64,000 bases of DNA, taken from contig NC_092191.1 of assembly GCF_043641665.1 (NCBI RefSeq), positions 17,887,501 to 17,951,500 of the forward strand, written 5' to 3'. The stretch is from Enoplosus armatus. Its lineage: Eukaryota; Chordata; Actinopteri; Centrarchiformes; Enoplosidae. This document shows positions 10,466-22,994 of this stretch, piece after piece (position 1 is the first letter of the stretch; every line of letters begins with the position of its first letter). The translations under genes were made by a program, and so were the position numbers. Below the pieces are notes generated by a model. It did not search any database. It had not been told where the DNA came from and saw only the letters and a program-made list of their open reading frames with translations.

Positions 10466-13211
10466 GTAAGCAGCGGGGGACGGGAAGGGACAGAAAAGGA
10501 GGGCCTGGGAGGTGGAGCGGGCAGGGGGGTGACCATTTGTTTGCTTTGTTTTTAGAGAGCAGGTGTAGGTCTGTCAAGTTTGTTTCCCCCTCTTAAACCT
10601 GACTTTAGAGTTTTGGTTAACTTTTGCATCCTTTCCGTAGAATTCTAGTCCTTATCTAACTTAAGCCTTTGAGGATAAAACTCCATGCTGGGCCTCCAGC
10701 AAAACAGGGATTTTTAGACTTCCATCCACTGAAGATAGAAGAACAGTAACAAAATAACATGGGACTGAAGTTTCCACTTGTGTTACTTGTGCATGTACAA
10801 GTTAGTATTTGATATTTCTTGCAGAGAAAACAGTTGTTTTGAGCCCTTCTGTCAGTTCAAACTTCACTAAAAATCTAACAAGTAGAAAGAGGGAGTTCTT
10901 GTAAGATTTTGGGGGGATTCAAATAAATAAACCGAAGGAAACAACTAACCTCTGCCTTTTGAGTTCCTCACCGTGAGGCGTGTGATTCACACTTTTTTGT
11001 TTTATTTCTCTCACCAATGTATACTTGAGTGTTAAAGGCAGGTTTGTGACCCTGTGTGGGAGGACAAGGGAGAGCTGTGAAGGAGGGTGGGACAGTGTTT
11101 ATGCTGGCATAAATTTGTGCCCTGCTTTCTTGGGAAGAGGCTCAAAGAGGGAGGGAAAGGGAGATATTCGGATCCAGAGTTCTGGGCTTTGCTTTGTTCC
11201 TCCGAGTCTCGACTGCCGGCGCTCCGTTTGTGAATTGAAACATCTCAAAGCCATATTTTTTATTGGCAAAAGAAAAACTTTTGAGAAACCTTTTGTGAAA
11301 GGTAGTCGTCTATAGTGCAGACACCCTTCTTGTTTTTTTTTTTTAATTTTCTTTTGAGGCTTCTTCATTTTCTGTCTCCAGCCTGTGAGTCTGTTCAGAG
11401 ACTAGCTAATTAGAGTTGTTGTGATGGATGGTAACTCACATTCCAAAGCCTTTTGTTCCCGGGCTTTAATCAGCATGCTAATTGTAAGTTAGGCCAACAA
11501 CAACAACAGAGCATCACTTTTTAAGCCAACTCCCCCATCTCTCTCTCTTCACACACACACCCATACACTGTGTACCTTGTCTTGCCCTTTGCCCTAGAGG
11601 TCAGGTATCGTTCTTACCTTGATGAGAGGCCGCCTGAGCTCCCCTCTCCTGTTGATGTTTTTGTTGTTCCGTCGCAGACTGTTTGGCTCCAACCGGTGGT
11701 GGGTTCAGAGCCCCACATGGCCTGGACGCTACGCTACATGGCCACAGAGAGGACAGAGGGAGCGAGACAGGGAGAGTTTTCCAGAGTTACACAAGGTCTA
11801 AGAGGATTTGTGCATATTTGACTTCTCCTTTAGATGGAGAGATTACAGAGCGCTGGGCAGCGGTGAAGTCATGTGACTGGAGATTAAGTGGCTAGACCTG
11901 GTGGGGTGGGGGGTCACATGATGAGGGATCAACGGAGCACAGAGAACCTGGCCTGCTTATCTGATCCAGAATCAGTTTCCCTGCCACACATGGCAAACAT
12001 AGATTTGTACGCAGCTGTGTGTGACTGAATCAGCATGTCCACAGCAGTCTAGTTTGTTGTGGTCTCCTTCCGTTCACTGCTCCTGATGGGCTGCACTGGT
12101 GTCACCTGTAGGGCATAGATTTTAGGGAGACAGACTGGCTGGTCCCGCCCCCTCTGTTCTAATAACACCCTCCTACAGAGATGTTTAGGATTTCCACCCC
12201 CCCCCCCCGCCCTGCAGCCTCGGTCACACCGCTGCCTGTGTGTGTGGGAGCAGTAAGTGCTGTAGATTCATCAGATTGCATATCAATGTTGTCTCTATAG
12301 AGCCCACGCCTGCACCCCTGGTGGCCTTGCTAGTTTGTTTACCTGTGGCTGCTGTAACAGTAGAAGTAGAGCGAGTGCGCTGGTTAAGGCCTCCATAACA
12401 GGCCTATTGTTGTCCCTGTAGCCACTTCAGTATCTATGGGAGAGTTTACCTTGTCCAGGCACTCTCCGTTTGCACAGTGATTAAAATACTGACGAAGCTG
12501 AATAACAATGCTACCAAACACAAAAGATGTGTGTGTATGTGTGCCTTTAACATAAAAACTATCTGCTCTCTGGCCTGTTCTGGCCCCTCTTTGCATATAA
12601 TGTGGAATAAGTGTGGCACCAGGCACACTGGAATGCAGGCTGAATGTGAGTGCAGCTGACAAAAGTCAGCTCATGGTTTGGCTGCACTTTTGTGTTCTCT
12701 CTGCCAAACTGTTTTCTTCAAAAAATGCTCTGATCAGCATGGAGGCAAACCCTTCAAAACAGTTGAGTGGTTAAACACATAAAAGCTACATTATGTGTCA
12801 AGGGTGAGTCTTTCATGCTCAGACAGACATGAGGGAAGGATGGATGCTTGTCAACAAAGGACAAGTTTTATTTCTTGAAGAGTTCCTGGAACATAATTGC
12901 TCTCGTGGCACATTTCTATATTTAGTTGCTGCATGATTTCTGCTGTATGCCGTACCTTATTTGAGTTGAATATTTGAGCCAGCTTGTGTTAAACAGAGTA
13001 GCAATTGCCTTTATTTCATTACCAGCCGTGGTGATTACAGACTAATTAAGATCATAGTTTTCCGTAGACTGTTATAGTTGTGTGTCAGTGTGTGAAGGTG
13101 GGAATGTTAAGGAGTTGCAGGCTTATTACCTATCCGTAATACTGCGCTATCTACACAGTAGGAGTACGGTTGTAAAAGTGTAAAAGTGTCAGCTGGCCGG
13201 TTAATGACATG

Positions 13212-13213
<2 letters not shown>

Positions 13214-13264
<51 letters not shown>
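13214..13264 (+). repeat. (GT)n microsatellite, about 51 nt
   Basis: Uninterrupted GT dinucleotide repeat inside intron 2, the longest in the window. Probably length-polymorphic. Confidence 0.97.
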
Positions 13265-13265
<1 letters not shown>

Positions 13266-14003
13266 CTGTGGCGATGGCAATGGAACTGAACTCCAAACAA
13301 ACGCAGTGTGTCGGCCGGTGGTGTGACCCGGGGGCAGTTGGGCTGAATATACGGCCTTCACACAATGACTTTTATTAGCCTGCCGTTGGCCGCTGTTAAT
13401 CTTGAAGGTTTGAGTGTGTTTTGGTGGTAGTGAATGTGCATGTGTGTTTGTGTGTGGACTCTTATTTGCCTTGGCTGATGTGCCAGAAAATACCTTGTCA
13501 CTCCGCTGCTCAGTCTCACACCTGTCTGATAAGAGGCTGGAAAGAGCTGCTGCCTGTGCCAGCTTGTGCCTCAGGTCTCAGTGGACTGCCTGGTGTACAG
13601 CAGGAATCTGAGCCAGCAGGTACAGGGCGCAGGAGAAAAAAACACTGAATTAAACCACTGAATAAAGTAAAAGATATATTGATTAAGAAGCTAGAACCCT
13701 GACAAAACAGTGACAACAATTTCCCAATAAAAGTAAACAAAATTATGAAACGCTAAAAAGAAGTACTTGTCAAATTCTGTGAAGCCGCAGACTTGATTTT
13801 TCAATGAGGACGCATGTTAACTAGATAATGTTGCACCTATACTGTGTATATTGTTTAGAGTTGTTGTAGTGCCTAGGATGATAGGTCTGAGGAGTCACAG
13901 GTTTGTTTCCTGCCCTTAATGCGTTTTTGTGCAAGGCACTGAGCCTTCTGTCTGCTCACCTTTCTAGAAAAAAGTGCCACTTTTAATGTAAATGTGTATA
14001 TTA

Positions 14004-14130
14004 GAGCTGAAACAATAAGTTGAGTAATTGACTGGTATATCGGCAGAAAAATAACAACAACTGTTTAATAATCAAGAAAAAAGTATTGGCTGATTAATCG
14101 ACAATGAAAATAATTGTTAGTTGCAGCCTT
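14004..14130 (+). repeat. short MITE-like repeat (GAGCTGAAACAAT...ATTGTTAGTTGCAGCC)
   Basis: It begins GAGCTGAAACAATAAGTTGA, has an internal GATTAATCGACAATGAAAAT, and ends AATTGTTAGTTGCAGCC. I recognise these as the two ends of a very common teleost hAT-derived element, here with most of its middle deleted. The ends are roughly inverted (GCTGAAACAAT versus ATTGTTAGTTGCAGC). Confidence 0.65.
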
Positions 14131-15351
14131 AGTTTATACATTCGGCTTATTTAGTATTAAATTCTCAAGAAGTATGGTGACGCTCTACACTGAGGGTCAC
14201 TAGAGCTTCAACCTAGGAAGATGTTGAAGATAAGTGGTAGCCAGTGGGTTAAAGGGGTCGGGTGGGGTTCAGGGAATGCCTTGATGAGGGGTGAAGGGGT
14301 GGGGGAACCGGAGGGGCTGTTGCCATGGACGCCAGCAGGAGCCAGTTCACGGAGCTGCTCCTTTGTCATAATAAAAAAGCTAAGGAGGGATTTGAATGTG
14401 AAAGAACACGGACATCAGAAAAGAGGGAGAGACAAAAAAGGGGAGAAAAGTCCTGGGATTTGACTGCGTGAGGAGGATACAGAGGAAAGAGGAGAGGAGA
14501 AAAGGAGGGATAAGAAGGGCAGCAGAGATAATGTGATTTGACAGTGTGTGTGTGTGTGTGTGCACGCCTTTTGGTCTGCCATGCATGCTGAGTGTGTGCC
14601 TCTTGAGATGGCAGTCATTACATTTAGTCCACCTATCCCGTCGTGCAGAATGCGACAGGGAGGAGAATTGACTTGCAGCTGAAGGTTCTGCAGAAGTAAA
14701 TTCATAAGATCATTTATGTAAGAAAAAGGTAAACTGCGCCCTCGACACTTTCCAACCGGCTTGACAAACAGACAGAAAGACAGACGGGGACGAGCAGACG
14801 TCGAGGGGACGGTGGTGAGAATTGCTTGCTGCATTTTGCCGCAGACACTCAGGCTGCGAGACTAATTATGGCCAGCCAAGATGGTGCGAATGAGGACGAC
14901 GAGATAGCGAGGAGTGGACAGCCCGAATCCATCGCACCTGATAGACACTTGTAATAGCTGTCAGAGAAAGAGAGAGCGATGGGTTTTGAAATGGAGATGC
15001 GCTTCAGGAGAAGAGAGGCAAAATGATAGTGATGATGGAGAGAGGGAGGGAAGAGGAGTGAGCTGTTTGATAGAAATCGAGCAGAAGTGTGAGCGTGTGT
15101 GTGAGGTAGAGTGACTCTCCCCGCCCTCTCCCGTGGTGCAGAGGGGGGTGAAACTTTGCAGAGATGAAAAATCTGCAGTGAAGTGTTTCAGCTCATCAGC
15201 CCAGTATGCATCCCCAGACTCTTGTAAACTCTCTTCAAGTGGAGCAAGGTGTGTGTGTGAGTGTGTCTGGTACATGGTACATGCATTTATGGAGGTGCAA
15301 CTCGTTATTTTCTCAGTGTGTACAGGGCTCCTTTAGGTTCTCGCTGCATTC

Positions 15352-15384
<33 letters not shown>

Positions 15385-16537
15385 ATGTGACACAGGTTCC
15401 CATGAACAATCGGGCATGTCGGAGGTGTCAACAGGTTTGGGAAGGGTCAGGGTTAGGTCAGCAGGGTCAGTGGGGGTGGGAGCGGGGGTGGAGATGTGTG
15501 GGAAGGGTGGAAGAGAGGGCAAAGCTGTAGGCAAGGTGAAAGAGGGAAGTGAAGGAGCAGCAGGAGGAGGAGTTGATGGAGGGGGACAGATGGACACAGC
15601 AGAGATAAGAAAATGATGAAGGCAGAACTAACACGTGTGTGCTTTCTTTAATCAGACGCACCATTTGGAGAGATTCCTTTCCTCTCCTCTGTGCTTATTT
15701 TCCCTCCTTCCATCTCTCCTTCTTCGTCAGACATCTCCTTGTAGTGTAACACACACACACATCCATGTATCATCTTTCTATGAAGCAGTGCCCTGCCTCT
15801 CTCTTCAGCATGCTGACAGACAGTGCAGCCTGTGTGTGTGAGTGTGTGTGTGTAGGTTCCAGGTGTTGCGTTGCTACGTCAGCCTCATTGAGGGGCCCAC
15901 CATCTTGAAGTTCTCCACACCTGCTAGCTTCCTAGCAGACACCTACGCTGCTTTGTGTCCTGGTAGTTACGACATCTCGAAATCTCTAAAAACAAAAACA
16001 CGAAATGAAACAATAAAGGAAAAGCTGAAGCCAGTAATAATGTCAAAGCAAAGGCAGGGGCCTCCGGTGTGGAAAACCATGTCGTAAAAGGTAGCGGAGA
16101 CAGCTCCCATCAATCAGCACAGGAGCTCCACCTCTTATCAGACCACACACTCAGTCCTGGGGGGGGGGGGTGCGAAGGAGGGGTTAATTATATCCGGATC
16201 GAAGGAAAGAGAGAGAGAAAAAAAAGACAATTCAGGAACTGTACCTGTGTGTGTTTACTTGCCCAAGGGGAACGTTTAGAGGCTTGCACACATGCCTCGA
16301 CTGCTGGATTGTGGTGGAATGACTTTCCCTTCCTGTTGGGGGGGAGTGTGTGTGTGTATGCTTTGCATTTAACACACACACAGGGCACATAATGGGCGTG
16401 GACTGTTGTTGAAAAGGTGTGTTGAGGTACAGGGAAGGCTGGGAGTGCCGCTGCTTCTATAATTAGATGAATCAGCCTTCAGTCAAACGCTACATATACC
16501 TTCACTGGCTTTTTTGTATGCTTCTCCATTGTTGCTA

Positions 16538-16555
16538 CCCCCCCCCCCCCCCCCC
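16538..16555 (+). repeat. poly(C) run of 18
   Basis: Uninterrupted run of C inside intron 2. It is one of several long C or G runs in the window and would allow G-quadruplex formation on the other strand. Confidence 0.95.
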
Positions 16556-17948
16556 TTCAAATCTTTTAATACCTCTTTTTTTTGCCCCTTTCCTTCAGTT
16601 CTCTCTGAAGAAAAAACACACACTCACACGCACAGTTATGGACATTTTTGTACTGCAATAAAGACAACTTGGTATTTCTTCCAGTGTTTTCTCACTGGGG
16701 ATGGTTGCAAAGAGTGTCAGGATCTATCTACGTGTGAGCTGGGTCAATGTACACATTTGTGCATGAATGCGTGTGTTTGTGTGTGTGTGCATGTGTGTGT
16801 TAACGGCTGCAAAAGCCTCAGGGTGATTGGAATTGGCTTCGGTATATATATGGCAGAAGCCAGCTTGTATTTCAGGCAGGTTTTCCCCCTTTTGCTCAAC
16901 ATTCAGTCACAGTCTGGAGTTTGCATGAACACGTATAAAATCCGCCCTGATGTAGAAGTGCAGTCTCAGCTCGGGACGCTCCGAGTTCCCTTTCATATAT
17001 TGGACATTCACCTCGTTCTCTCCGGGCAGTTGTACAAGTCAGAGGACACGGTGTACACACATGCACTCACAGGCGGACTTGGATTTTCTCCCAGAAGTGA
17101 AGGTTTTATGCACTTTGGAGTCGTATAGAGTTTCTTGCCTGCCTTGGCCGGCAGATCCTGTGCAGAGGTTGTAGATCCTCCATGTCTGTGTTATGAAAGA
17201 GAACGAAGAAGAGAGAGAGACGGAAAACAGAAGAGTCAGGCTACAGCCAGGTCAAGGTTTTTGAAACTTAGGTGCACAGTCAAAACCAGAGAAATGCCAA
17301 AAAAACAGACGCCCCCCCCCCTCCTCTCCCCTCTTCTCCCTCCCCCTGCCTGACAACTGCTTCCGTCCTAGACCTTTCTGGCTGCTTTCCTCTCTGATGG
17401 GCAGACGTGCTGGAGTTTTATTACCTGTTTTTGGGCTGCAGAGATCTGTCTGTACTGCTCCTACTCACCCACACACGCTGGCTGCTTGGCATCAATGCTA
17501 AAAGGGATGGATGGTGGAGTGGTGGTGGTGGGGGTCTGTCTCTCAACACAGTGATATCCAATTCTCACCTGCTCGCAAAGCAATTGTTTTTATTTTCTCT
17601 ACACATGCTGCTATGGCCGTAACTGCATGCTCTGAATCTATAAACGCCAATCACACTGCACACTTGATAACACAGTAGTGGTATCTTCTAAGGGCTCCAT
17701 TTCAAATGACTGACTGGGAGTTTGTGTTGACGACATGTTGGTGTGACGGTTTAGAAAACGGGCCTCCTCTTTTCTATATTGCGCCTCCTGCACAAGTTGA
17801 TTTAAGTGCATCCATTAGGGGTTATGTGGTGTTTTTGTTTCTTAAACTATGGCTTGTTTCTTCCTCTCCCACCTCTCTTTCCTCCTTCTTGTGCACCCTC
17901 TTCCTCCTTCAATCCGTCCTTTGCCCCCCCCCCCCATTCGCTCTGCAG

Positions 17949-18206
17949 ACGCATCGAACAAATACCAAATTTCTAAGCCCACGGTGTGCTCAGTGCACCC
18001 AGGGGAGGTGCTGAAGCTGAGCTGCCCTCTGCCGCCGACGGGGACCATCACCTGGACCAAAGACGGCAGCTCTCTGGGCACCAACAACCGCACACTGATA
18101 GAGCAGGAGGTGCTGCAGATCCGTGATGCCACGGCCAAGGACTCGGGCCTGTACACCTGCACCAGCGTGGGCAAAGACACGGTCTGCTTCATAGTGAATG
18201 TCACAG
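17949..18206 (+). CDS. fgfr2: fgfr2 coding exon 2: first Ig domain (Ig1)
   Basis: Codes residues 39-124 (258 nt, phase 1 to phase 1). It carries Ig1, the autoinhibitory distal domain of the receptor. Canonical disulfide cysteines are Cys64 (LKLSC) and Cys109 (DSGLYTC), with Trp74 in the core and an NNRT glycosylation site at Asn85. The start KYQISKP matches mammalian KYQISQP. Two extra cysteines, Cys52 and Cys118, are not found at the equivalent places in mammalian FGFR2. The exon length is a multiple of three with equal phases, so skipping it would give an in-frame two-Ig receptor, a known FGFR isoform type. The acceptor is preceded by a T/C tract including a 10-base C run (17926-17935). Confidence 0.93.
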
Positions 18207-18522
18207 GTGAGTCAGGGAGAAGACAGGTCAGGATTGGACAGGGAGTTTGGAGATTTAGGGTTGAGTCCAGGAAGTGGCCATGGAGCAGATATGGTCAGGG
18301 ATGAACAACTCTGGGGTCTTGTGAGTGTGTGTGTGTGTACATCTACAGCAGCATATGACCAGATGTATCCCAAGAAGGACCCACTCTATTTTCTTTACAA
18401 ATTTGTGTGTGTGTGAGAGAGAAAGTGACTGCATGACAATTCCTGCATGCAATAGTGTGTGTGTGTGTGTGTGTGTGTGCGGGTTGCGAGAGGGTGGCAG
18501 TAACCGTGGTTACTCTGTGCAG
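18207..18522 (+). other. fgfr2 intron 3, with (GT)n at 18455-18479
   Basis: Short intron from GTGAGT to a poor acceptor region. Between the GT repeat and the final CAG the sequence is G-rich (GGGTTGCGAGAGGGTGGCAG), with only a brief TTACTCTGTGCAG at the end. Weak polypyrimidine content is visible directly. Confidence 0.85.
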
Positions 18523-18597
18523 ATGCCATCTCGTCGGGGGATGATGAGGACGATACAGAGCGATCGGAGGACACTGGGGCGGACGGAGAGCAGATAA
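18523..18597 (+). CDS. fgfr2: fgfr2 coding exon 3: acid box
   Basis: Codes residues 125-149 (75 nt; 78 in human by memory). The peptide is DAISSGDDEDDTERSED followed by TGADGEQI, the acidic linker between Ig1 and Ig2 that competes with heparan sulfate for the Ig2 basic surface (family knowledge). DAISSGDDEDDT is identical to mammalian FGFR2. Phase is 1 to 1 and the length is a multiple of three, so it is a possible cassette exon. The acceptor is weak; the donor is ATAA|GTGAGT. Confidence 0.9.
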   Translation: MPSRRGMMRTIQSDRRTLGRTESR

Positions 18598-19518
18598 GTG
18601 AGTATGGGAGGAACGAAAGCTAGTGATGCACTACCCTTCCTCACCAACTCCAATCATAGATTAGGTGCCCTTGAGCACGGCACAGTAAGCGTGACAGTAG
18701 AAGCCTGTGGGTGCACTGATCTGACCCTGTTGCTCCACAATCACTTTCTCTGTCTGCTAAATGTTCTTTCGAACTCATGTTTTAAATGGCAAATGCATGA
18801 CCCTCATTCTACTGAAAATAACCTCAGGTTACATTTGGGAAATATAAGGAAATAAAAGCACAGAAATGTGCAGCCGTACAGTGTAAACTTGCCTTCACTT
18901 TATGTGGTCAGTATGTTGCAAACCAGCAGAGATGTCACACTGAAGATTTTTTTTTACAAAAACATAAAACAGTTACATTTCAAAGTAGCACATCTCCCCA
19001 TATCTAAAGCTTAAAAATCTTACACACCTCTTTTGTTTTCAGCCATGTCCTGGTCTGAAGAAACAATAAACAGTCCCCAACAGAATGTTAAGTGTGAAAT
19101 GCTGATTGTGATTGTGAGCCAAACACTTACAAAGACTTAATCCCTTTGTGAAATAATCTACTTATCTTTGTCAGTGTTTATTAGCACAGTTCAGATTATG
19201 ATTAAGGCAAGAGAGAAAGTGGATTTTCTCTATTCTGTCTTGATCGGGACGAGACAGCTGTTAGCAATGCCAGCTCTGCCCTGCACCCACATCTCTGCTA
19301 CTCTATACCTAAGCATTCCTGTTTCGGTCTGTACTTTATTTTGAGATTTTGGAGTGTGTGTTGTATAGTGTGTCTCTCAAGGGAATACAGAGATTCCTGA
19401 CATTCCTTTAGCTAGTGTCCCTCAGGTAGTCAGGCCTCATGGAGCTAACCAGCCAGTCAGCTGGGCTCATCCATTATGAAAGACGCCCATCTGGACCCAG
19501 TTACCCACCTGATGGGCT

Positions 19519-19551
<33 letters not shown>

Positions 19552-22500
19552 GAAAGTTTTTACCCCAGTTTGTCTATGCGTTGGTGAGTATCTGGGGTAG
19601 TAATGTGTTTATGTAGCCACGTGCACGCATGCATGCGCTCACATACACATATGCTCACTGAAGTAAAGATGAGGGCTTCCACATCTTGTTAAAATTCTCC
19701 ACACGCATTGCGTCTCACCGTGAGTCCTCCTCCTCCACCACTTTTGGGCTGACTGTAATTGCCTGAAATCCATTAAATATGGGGGAGAGAGAGAGGAACT
19801 CAGCTAGAGGAAAAAATGGGGGAGAGGGAAAAGATCCAGGCGTTCTGGTGGTAATAAGCTGTTTGAAAACAAAGGGAAAGCTGTTCTGGCAGTACAGTTG
19901 CATTTTCTCGCCGTGTGTGTTTCTGAAAATTCAAAACCAAGATTATTATTAAAAGAAAGGGGGAAGAAGAGGAGAGGGAAAAGAGGCAGGGGGTGGAGGG
20001 GGGGGTTGTTGGATCAGTACCAGCACTTCTCTGAGCATGGCGTGGAGCCTTGGCCTCGGGCCGAGGACTGGAGCGAGGGAGGAGGGTGCATGTAGGCGTG
20101 GGAGGGAATGAGAGCGGAGAGTGCGGGGTGTAGCTTTTTTGTGTGGCTTTTTTTTCTTCTTCTGGAGCTCTCAGAATGGGTTGGGCATCAGGCCACCGCA
20201 AAACAGAGCATTTTGATTTGACTTTGTGTAGAAGATTGAACTACATAAGCTGGTGAAAAAAAGCCAAAGAGGGAGAGAGTCCAGAGTGTTTGTCCATCAT
20301 CAGCAGTGGGTGGTGTTATTGGAGGAGACATGGAAGAGCCTCAGCAGGGATCTGTGAGGGAAGCTGCGTTCAGGGGAAGGGTGAGGGTGAGAGGGTGGTG
20401 GAAGGTAGCACTGATGTCATGATGAAGTGAAAGAGCCACGTGGAGCTTTGCTTTCCGAGTTCAGTCCTGTTGACAGCTTTACTCATTATTGTTTACATCA
20501 TCACTCATCCCCTTTAGTTAAAGCCACACATGGGAGAATCGATCTATCTCACAGGCATAAGTCAGGACTAAAAGTGACAGAACACTTTGAAACACAAGCA
20601 CAACACTTTGTCTCCTGTTAATGAAAAAATGCTCAACTCACCACAGAGATTTCAGAATTTTTATTTTGTCTGAGCTCCACTCACTTGAGTGGGTGAGACT
20701 CAGTTGTTGTAAAAAGTTGATGTCACATAAAACCAATCAAGATTTAGCAACCCTTCAGGATCTTAAGTTATAGGTTTCACCAGTAATCACTTCATTATCA
20801 AAGCCTCGCTGTTCAAAGACAATCATGCATCTCCTAATTTGGTGATTTTAAATTTTTCAGAAAAAACACTGAGTGTACGAGGGTGGAGAAAATTCTCCTA
20901 CATCTTAAGATAAATAAACCCTAAAACCCTTTAGATTAGCCAAGCAAAAAGCATTGTCACAAAGTTGAAAACAAGGGTGTTTCTCTTAGCTCATGAAAGG
21001 TTGACATTTTGGAGATACATGGTTTTCACAGGACCAGTACTCTTGAAACTGTACTCTCGAATTTTTTCTCCAACAGTGGCCCTAATTGTAAAAAGGTGCT
21101 TTGTTCAGCGTGCACATTTACATTGTAAAGAGGAAATCATTTCAATGTTGAAATACTACTTTGGGTCACTGATGGATTTAGCTCTCCAGAGGAACTTAGA
21201 GAGAGAAAAAAATGACTCATAGTGAAGGAGTTAGATAACCTCAGGTCACCCCAGGCCAGCTTAGGATAAACAGCCGTGAGTGGGGATCCGGATGCACGGG
21301 GCTTTGGGGGAGGCGGGGGTTCCTGGAGTCCACAGCAGTTGGGCCAGTGAGAGTTTGGCTTCATTTGGAGAGAGGTCTGAGGGTCGTCTCGTTTGAAGTG
21401 CTGCCCCTCCGGACGGAGAGCATGGGAAACAGCACCGCTCACCTTTCATGTCCCAACCTCATCCTCCGACCCCGGCTGCCAGTTTGGGGTCAGGGGTCGT
21501 TTCGGAGAGACGGCCTCGCAATGGGCCAGTCTCCACCTAATCTGTCTCCGTCTGAACGGACGGAGTGATGACAGGGAGAGTGGACGGAGAGAAATGGAGG
21601 GGACTGGGAGCCGAAGACGCAGGAAGAGAAGCACAGATAGTGAGAGTGAGAAGGAAGACGGAGAAAGGGGAATGACTAATTATAGTTTGAGCACTTACCA
21701 TATGCATCCATTCAGGAAGGAAGAGCACTGTTTACTGGCTTTACTATCCAAGTATTTGTCCGGCTGTGCGTGCCAGAGAAAATGATGGGAGGTGTCTGAT
21801 AGTATGCAGATTGGACAGGCGGGATAAAGAATAGAGGGGGGTGGGGGTGGGGGGGTCGCTGGAAGCAGATATTCTCCTGGGATGTAAACTTATCTTTGAG
21901 GGTCATACTAAAGTCAGTAGTGTTCTTATCTGTGGGTATTCCCTCTGTTGCTTTTACTCCTGCTATACGGAGAGGAAGTGATTGTGTGGAAGACCGTTTG
22001 GATTGTTGTTTGACTTTGAGTTCCTCTTCCCCTCTGAGCCCCATCTGCTTAGGCAATCACACTCCCAGGTGCAGAGGGAAAGGGCGGGTGGGGGGGGCTC
22101 TGAGGAAAATCCAGCTGACTGAGAGACAGAAATTGGGAGAAAAGAGGGAACCAGGGAATGGACAAAACACAAGGAAGGTGACAGATTTCAGTAGGAAAAA
22201 TGGTAACAGTTTGGCGTTGATAAAAATCTGGACAAAAGTGTGCGTGGAGAACGCTGAAATCCTTCGTTAAATGTGACATTCATTTTCTCCCCTGACGGCA
22301 CATAATGATTTTCCAGGGGTGATAAGCATCCCTGGCCCTGCCGTCCATATCTAGCCAAGTGACAGGCAGATAAACAGGGGAGCTATGGTAATTGGAGGAA
22401 GTGGAGGGAGGAAAAAAAGCTGCTAAGTGGAATGAGATGAAATTGAATGTGATGGTCTAGTTACCCTCTTGGCAACGCCCAGGCACATTCTCCCCTCAGA

Positions 22501-22824
22501 GCTGATGTTTTTTCCCCCTCTGCAACACCCCGCCGAGCCTACAGGGAAAGTGTGTGTTTTTATTTAACTGTGTGAGTGTGGAGCTCTGGGTTGTGTTATG
22601 TAGACGGCGGGTCAGTCAGTGTTGCCAAGGGGGTGTTGGGTGGGGGTGTGTGGGGGTCTCTGGGAGTGTTAGGAATGGTTCAGGTTTGGCTCCTCTGCAG
22701 TCACGCTTCCATGTACAGTCTATCTGCCTTAGCCGGTCCAAGGCCCTAAAGCCAAACTGCTAATGCTGAGGACATGATTAGGAAATCTCACCCTGACTGA
22801 ACACCAACTGCTCTCTGGTTGTAG
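18598..22824 (+). other. fgfr2 intron 4
   Basis: 4.2 kb between the acid-box and Ig2 exons. It has (GT)n at 19519-19546, a G-rich patch at 19990-20010 and a G-rich patch at 21836-21856. Open frames are short and show no domain; no repeat family was recognised. The acceptor is TGGTTGTAG. Confidence 0.55.
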
Positions 22825-22994
22825 GCGCTCCGTATTGGACCTCGTCAGCAAAGATGGAGAAGAAACTGCATGCGGTGCCAGCTGCCAACACAGTCAAGTT
22901 CCGCTGTGCTGCAGGAGGCAACCCCCGGCCCAAGCTGCGCTGGCTTAAAAACAGCAGGCCTTTCCGCCAAGAGGACCGCATGGGAGGGTATAAG
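22825..22994 (+). CDS. fgfr2: fgfr2 coding exon 4: Ig2, first half
   Basis: Codes residues 150-206 (170 nt, phase 1 to 0). It begins [20 protein letters not shown]. It includes the heparin-binding basic stretch KMEKK...KFR, the HAV tripeptide (165-167) and the first Ig2 cysteine, Cys177. It ends in the conserved GGYK. The equivalent mammalian exon is also 170 nt. The first residue is Ser where mammals have Arg (RAPYW), because the split codon reads A|GC. The donor is AAG|GTAGGA. Confidence 0.95.

Larger units (their letters stand above)
10466..17948 (+). other. fgfr2 intron 2 (long)
   Basis: A 7.5 kb intron between the signal-peptide and Ig1 exons, from GTAAGC to a T/C-rich acceptor with CTCTGCAG. 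It contains (GT)n at 13214-13264 and 15354-15382, C-runs at 12197-12209 and 16538-16555, and a T-run at 11333-11343. It also holds the repeat at 14004-14130 and purine-rich tracts at 14400-14520 and 15470-15600. No coding exon is recognised inside. Confidence 0.6.

Noticed and set aside
16514..17128. 204-residue plus-strand frame in intron 2
   Set aside because: It starts in a poly(C) run and passes through GT repeats (Cys-Val runs); no domain seen and no exon-like borders.
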